64,000 nucleotides of DNA from Acanthacorydalis orientalis. Its lineage: Eukaryota > Arthropoda > Insecta > Megaloptera > Corydalidae. The stretch is taken from assembly GCA_034766995.1 (NCBI GenBank), contig CM068315.1:21313844-21377843 (forward strand), read 5' to 3'. Within the stretch, counting starts at the first letter, position 1. Each line of letters starts with the position of its first letter. A program made the position numbers and the translations under genes. Under the pieces are notes generated by a model that was not told where the DNA came from, made no database searches, and was given only the letters and a program-made list of their open reading frames with translations. This document shows, one piece after another, positions 59,228 through 64,000 of this stretch.

Positions 59228-60892
59228 TGTTTATAACATGTTTCTTTTTTACAGATGTAATTCCATTTTCTGAAAATTTATTTCTAACTTTACTGCACTT
59301 ATAATTCTAGAAAATGATATGAATTTATCTTTGGTTTAAAGTAATAATTCGTCAAAAGTTCTTTTAATCATTTTGATAGATTATTTTTAATATGACTATT
59401 AGTTGCATAGCTTATTAATCACTTTACAAATAATTTCTAATATTTTTTAAAGTATAATCATAAATCTGAAATTGCAGTTGTCTTGCTATATTAAAGTCAA
59501 TATAGAACAGCAAATATTTTTTATAATTTTGATAATATTTTTTCTTAAATAAAAAACAGAAGTATTTCATCAATTGGTACGGTATATTCAGTGTAACATT
59601 CGATTAGAAATCAATCCGTGTTGAGTTATATTTCCAGTAAATTTTGATTTTTTTTAGTAGTATTTTATTTTATATTGTTTAATTAAAGATTTGTAAAAAT
59701 GTCTATCTTCTTATATTCACACACGCGTTATACATTTTTATTCAATGCATTTGTTCTCTTAATTTTGACTTATTTTGAATACTTATTCATTTTTTACTTA
59801 ATTATCAAATAAAAAATGCGTATATAAAAGTATTGTTTATATTATTTGTCATAAAATTACTTCAAATTAATAAAATTTAATTTTAAATAAGTTTATGATG
59901 TTATTTTGTTGACAATATATTGAATGTCCATTATTCCACGTGTATTGTACATATTTTTTTATTTTATTACATCAGTTAAATTCATTTAATACTTTTTTTC
60001 ATTTTTTTATAGATAAATATGAAGTAACAAAAACGTTGCCATCGAAATTCGTGTAAGAAACAATAATATTTATTGAATATTTTTGATTAATATCAATTAG
60101 TTGTGGTTCCTAGGTGAAAACATTTTTTTATGAATGTGAATTTAGCCAATGTCAACTATTTTGCGATAAAATAATTATATGAAATATTATCTGAATAAAA
60201 TGCAAATTGAAAATTATTAATTAGCATTTAAGTAATATATTGACAGAAAAACAAACCTATTCCTAAAATACAACAAATTCTGATCTCTGACATTTTTTTA
60301 TATTTGATTTAATTTGATTTGATTTTATATTTTTTATATTTTATTTTTTGTACCTTGACGCTCTGAAAATAATAAGTGCTATCGAAATGCACATAAGCAA
60401 CAATTACAAAAGATCAATAATAAATAACCAAAATTGAATATTTTTGTTCAAAAAAAATGTTGTTGTTTTGGGCTCAAAAAAGAATTCAGTTGTGAAAGTA
60501 AATTTAACCACAGTATTATAATAGTATTATGATATTCATTTGAATTCATATTACTCTCAAGTCAGATTTTCAACAGAAAAGAATAAAAATTTAACTTTGT
60601 ATTTAAAAAAGACATTTAAACTTCATTGTGGATTAAATACGGTTATATATTAACATTTTGCTCTAGAAATTGGTATACGAAATAATAAAAAAACTGAACA
60701 AGTGGATAAAAGATAAGGCTACTTTTGTCTAATATTCTGTTTTCAATACATACTTAATATAATACTTAACAGACATACAACTTGTAAAAAAATATAATAA
60801 AAACAATAATTATTTATTTTTTTAATAATACAAGTAACAATTAGTATGTATTTATATAAACTCGTTTTTTATGTATTATTCATTTGTAATAA
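59228..60892. other. AT-rich spacer, nothing recognised
   Basis: About 1.7 kb without microsatellite, transposon end or coding signature. Confidence 0.55.
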
Positions 60893-61186
60893 AGGCGGCT
60901 TCATACATTCGCTATTTTCAGAATGCCGAATATTTGCCTTTCGCCGAGTATTGAATAGGTACGTGTTTGCCGAGTGGCGAGCAGACGTAAGCAGACGTAT
61001 GCGTATTTTCCTGTCGATTCTTTCATAATACACAAATGTTTGTTCCCTTTGCTTCGGGAGAAAATACTAGCACCAAATGGGAACGGCGAGCAAGGACGAA
61101 TACCAAACATTCGCTTTGCGCAAATCCCACCACACTACTCGGCATTCAGTAAATTTTTCGCTGACGCCGAATATGTGGCGCCGCCT
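60893..61186. mobile_element. PIF/Harbinger-like MITE
   Basis: A 294-bp, clearly GC-richer block flanked by TAA (60890-60892 and 61187-61189). The ends read AGGCGGCTTCATACATTCGC and, inverted, AGGCGGCGCCACATATTCGG. Both ends continue with a GAATGCCGA motif. The 3-bp TAA duplication and these ends fit PIF/Harbinger; the superfamily call is an inference. Frames across it are open on both strands only because of its composition. Confidence 0.65.
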
Positions 61187-61563
61187 TAAGAAATAAAATG
61201 ATCTATTTTAAAATTTATTGTTACTTTCCTCATTGAACCAAAATTATCAATACATACATTCATATTATATATAAAATTCATATTATATATAATATTCATA
61301 TATAATAAATACATATACAAGTGCGTACATTTTAAATTCTGATAAGTAAATTTTTGACAAGGTCAAAGATATGGAACGATGTTTTGTAATAGTAATTAAT
61401 TATTATTTTGTCTTTAAATAAAAATAATATTGTCAAAACATAATTAAAAAATCATAGACGTCATTTAATGACCTAATGAGAAGTAATTCGAATCATCTTA
61501 TATGAAAAAAATATATAAAATATTAAGAACTGAACTAAATAAATCTTGTGTACATACAAACAT
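61187..61563. other. AT-rich spacer, nothing recognised
   Basis: No supported feature. Confidence 0.5.
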
Positions 61564-61572
61564 ATGTATATG

Positions 61573-61632
<60 letters not shown>
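61564..61632. repeat. (AT)n microsatellite
   Basis: TA run with GTATATGTA and ACATATA interruptions, directly abutting the mariner at 61633. Confidence 0.92.
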
Positions 61633-61636
<4 letters not shown>

Positions 61637-62202
61637 GTTGGTAAGAAAATAATTTAGAATTTTATTTTCTGAATTCTAACCTTATTTTTTTTCAATGAAA
61701 TTGTCACTTCATCGTGTTCATGTTAATACAATTTTAGGCGCATTTTTCGGTCTATATTTTGGTAACATCGACGTTGGTTTTATTATTAATTTTGCATCAA
61801 ATTGGAGTATTAAATTAAAGATGATAAAGAAGCAAATAAGAGCACTTTTCGTATGAGTTCAAAACGGGTAACAGAACAAAAGAAACTGCTCGTAAACTAA
61901 ACGATGCTTTTGGTGTGGCCATAGTTAAAAAAGTACGGTGCAATGGTGGTTCCAAAATTTTCGTGATGAGGACGAGAGCCTTAAAGATGAAGAAGATTGC
62001 GGGCGTCATACTTCAGTTCATAACGACGGACTGAAGGCCTTAGTTCAATCAGAACCACGTACAATTCGAGAGCTTGCACAAAAGTTAGACGTTAGTCATC
62101 CAATAGTTCTGGATCACTTAAAACCGCTAGGAAAATAAAAAAAGAGAAAAATTTATATGAATTTGAAGGTCATAAACAGCAATTATTTTTCTAGTAACCT
62201 AA
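61633..62202 (+). mobile_element. Internally deleted mariner (family M1)
   Basis: Starts TTAGGTTGGTAAGAAAATAA and ends ATTATTTTTCTAGTAACCTAA but for its first base, with TA on both sides (61631-61632 and 62203-62204). It has the shared leader, ATG near 61821 (MIKKQIRALF with a shift) and HTH text; the open frame 61938-62138 reads MQWWFQNFRDEDESLKDEED (TTG-like start read as M), SVHNDGLKALVQSEPRTIRE and LAQKLDVSHPIVLDHLKPLG. Then a stop and the 3' end. It is 570 bp. Confidence 0.85.
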
Positions 62203-62206
62203 TATA

Positions 62207-62345
62207 TAAGGTGTAAAAAATAAAACTATACCTTTAAATTGAATCAATCATAACTCTATTCTAAAAATATTTTCTTATAGTTTTAGGATTTTAAAGTGCC
62301 AACCTTAAAATTTAAAAACATATATCTTGGCCAGACAGTGAATAT
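62207..62345 (+). mobile_element. End fragment of mariner family M4
   Basis: TAAGGTGTAAAAAATAAAAC and CTTTAAATTGAATCAATCAT match, inverted, the right end of the element at 51027-51492, continuing about 130 bp. It lies only two bases beyond the TA duplication of the neighbouring M1 copy. Confidence 0.6.
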
Positions 62346-63035
62346 AACATTAAAAAGTATTTATATTTTCTTCCAATTAGTTTACAATGATATTAATAAT
62401 GCATACTCATATATTGATGAAAAAAATAAAATGATACGTTTTCAAAAATAATAATAATTCACTAGTATTAAAAAGGTAACAAAAACAAATAACTACAATA
62501 TATAAAAGCCCCTATTTTTAATAACTTCAGCACAATTGCGTGGCATTAATGAAATCAAATTTAAAATGGTGGTAAAAAGTATGAGAACCAAAGTTGTAGA
62601 TAATGAAATTCTCTACAAAATATTTTTTTAATTTCTTTTGTAGCTACAAGAGGAAGTGTTATATTTTTTTTAAAAAAAAACGGAATTTAACATTTTTTTC
62701 GTGCTGGTTACGACAGCATAAGATCTGATATTTCACAAAAGTGCAATTATACTTTAGATTCCCCCACACCATTCCACAACCACGATTAAACGGTCCATTT
62801 TGATTTAAGGATAGGCCGGAATTTCAGCTAGGTCCACTGGACTAAGAAATAAAAAAATCTTCTAAGTATAAAAACAAAGATTGTTTTCTGTTTTAGTACT
62901 CTGACTATGATGACAATGCAAATACTGACTGACAAAATGCATATTAGCAACATGCAAATTCAATTAATAATCAATTATTAAACATTCTTTTTAGAATTTA
63001 TTTATAATTTGGGGTGAGTAAAAAAAGAATTGTGA
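62346..63035. other. Spacer, nothing recognised
   Basis: A small less AT-rich patch lies near 62755-62850 (CCCCCACACCATTCCACAAC), without a coding or transposon signature. Confidence 0.4.
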
Positions 63036-63074
63036 AACGAATGTGTATATATAGTATATATATACACATTCGTT
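63036..63074. repeat. Perfect inverted repeat, 18-bp arms, 3-nt loop
   Basis: AACGAATGTGTATATATA (63036-63053), GTA, then TATATATACACATTCGTT (63057-63074). Confidence 0.96.
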
Positions 63075-63240
63075 AGTCAATAGAAGTGAACACACCAGAA
63101 TATACCTCAGAAAATCATAAAAAAATATTCAAAAATAAATTACGAAAGAAAAAAAATATATGCAAAAGAAAGTAGATATCCTCATTGAAGTATTTTAAAA
63201 AATAACAATTTAATATTTAAAATTTTCTATGATCACAGTT

Positions 63241-63360
63241 TTTGTTTTTTTGTTTATAACGGTCTAAGGGTGTGTCGACATTTAAGATCATTAGCGCCCG
63301 AATCTCAGTTTTGCATTAACAAAATTAAAATAAAGCTATTACGATACACTAAACGTAGAC
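63241..63360 (-). mobile_element. 3' end of a LINE (minus strand)
   Basis: Inverted, it reads CGGGCGCTAATGATCTTAAA, TGTCGACACACCCTTAGACC and an A-rich tail. It pairs GGGCGC with ACACCC through G-T wobbles and matches the 3' end at 49210. Upstream UTR text (beyond 63300 on the plus strand) also matches that copy weakly. Confidence 0.5.
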
Positions 63361-64000
63361 CATCAGCAATCATCTATACCAAATCATAATAAATCCATCG
63401 CAAAGTAAGTCACACGCTGAAATAATGTCTTCATTTTTATTACATCAGACCATAAAACCCAGTTTCGTTAAATTAAATATTATTTAATTATTTTTTATAT
63501 AATATAATTATTTTTTATACATTTTTCGCAAGATTAAAGTGACAATATTTATTAAGCAACGTAGACTTCCACTCCTTTCCACCATTTACAAATTTGCTTT
63601 CTTTCAAAGACTTCATTGATCTTAGTGACTAATGGGTTTTTCTACGACAAAATTTAATATTTTTGTCGGTTGCTGATTTTGATTTTTTTTGTATATCATA
63701 CCAGTCTCTTTCATTCATCTAAAGGAGAAAGCAATTTTGGCTGAGGGCCTCGGGACGTAGATACATTATTATATGTTTTTAATAGTTTTTTTTAAAGTGA
63801 TTAATTAAAGACATATTTTTTGCAGCTAGTTTTGTTGTAAATACGAACTGAAGTAGGAAAAATTAACATTTTTAATAACAGTCAATAAAATTTTATAAAT
63901 AAACTACGAAATACGTCAAATTAAAACGGTCGTTTAGAATAACCAATACAAACACATACTATGTCAATACCCAAGAATTAAACTAATTATTAGGTGTGGT
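63361..64000. other. AT-rich spacer, nothing recognised
   Basis: No supported feature up to the window edge. Confidence 0.5.

Noticed and set aside
60846..61189. Three overlapping frames suggesting a gene at 61 kb
   Set aside because: All lie in the TAA-flanked MITE with inverted ends; openness is due to its GC-richer composition.

Overview
The window looks like a piece of an AT-rich insect genome, most likely hymenopteran (ant, bee or wasp). The reasons are the composition (roughly three quarters A+T by eye), about thirty long (AT)n arrays, several mariner lineages, piggyBac relatives with TTAA duplications, and a Helitron-like endonuclease fragment whose tail I associate with ant and wasp genomes. 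The species call is inference. I see no convincing host protein-coding gene, rRNA, tRNA or CRISPR array. This reads as a gene desert or very large intron filled with old and nested transposons.

Layout. 0-5 kb: AT-rich sequence, an internally deleted mariner (3769-4331) and a less AT-rich island at 4.4-5.05 kb with a small signal-peptide-like ORF. 7.3-9.5 kb: an internally deleted piggyBac with TTAA duplications. 10.3-12.3 kb: a Helitron-like (Helentron-type) segment carrying a second piggyBac family (here called A). 12.4-13.5 kb: a piggyBac 5' fragment cut off by a mariner. 15.3-17.1 kb: another Helentron/piggyBac A composite. 19.9-20.7 kb: a decayed mariner. 24.3-26.3 kb: a third Helentron-like copy, without piggyBac, into which a nearly intact irritans-type mariner (24538-25831) has jumped. 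27-34.4 kb: a TTAA MITE, mariner remnants of several lineages and a Helentron endonuclease fragment. 36.4-38.6 kb: a motif-dense spacer and a full-length but dead mariner. 40.9-43.7 kb: a Tc1/mariner-superfamily pseudogene and a hAT-like MITE. 46.3-47.6 kb: a full-length cecropia-type mariner inside an (AT)n array. 48-51.5 kb: microsatellite-rich, with a possible LTR remnant, a LINE 3' end, a 49-bp TTAA palindrome and another mariner. 53-57.6 kb: two more TTAA MITEs and a Tc1 pseudogene. 58.7-62.3 kb: two mariner deletion derivatives, a PIF/Harbinger-like MITE and a mariner end. 63 kb: a perfect hairpin and a LINE 3' end.

How it fits together. One mariner family (cecropia-like, ends close to TTAGGTTGGTAGAAAAAT) is present as one dead 1.3-kb copy and at least four 540-570 bp derivatives that all keep the 5' UTR and the DNA-binding half of the transposase and then jump to the 3' end. 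Three Helentron-like copies allow a filled-site/empty-site comparison for piggyBac family A. Fold-back hairpins with very short loops recur (19.3, 33.1, 38.3, 44.3, 58.7, 63.0 kb) and look like template-switch scars. No transposase here is open and undamaged; the closest is the mariner at 24717-25766, with a single in-frame stop.
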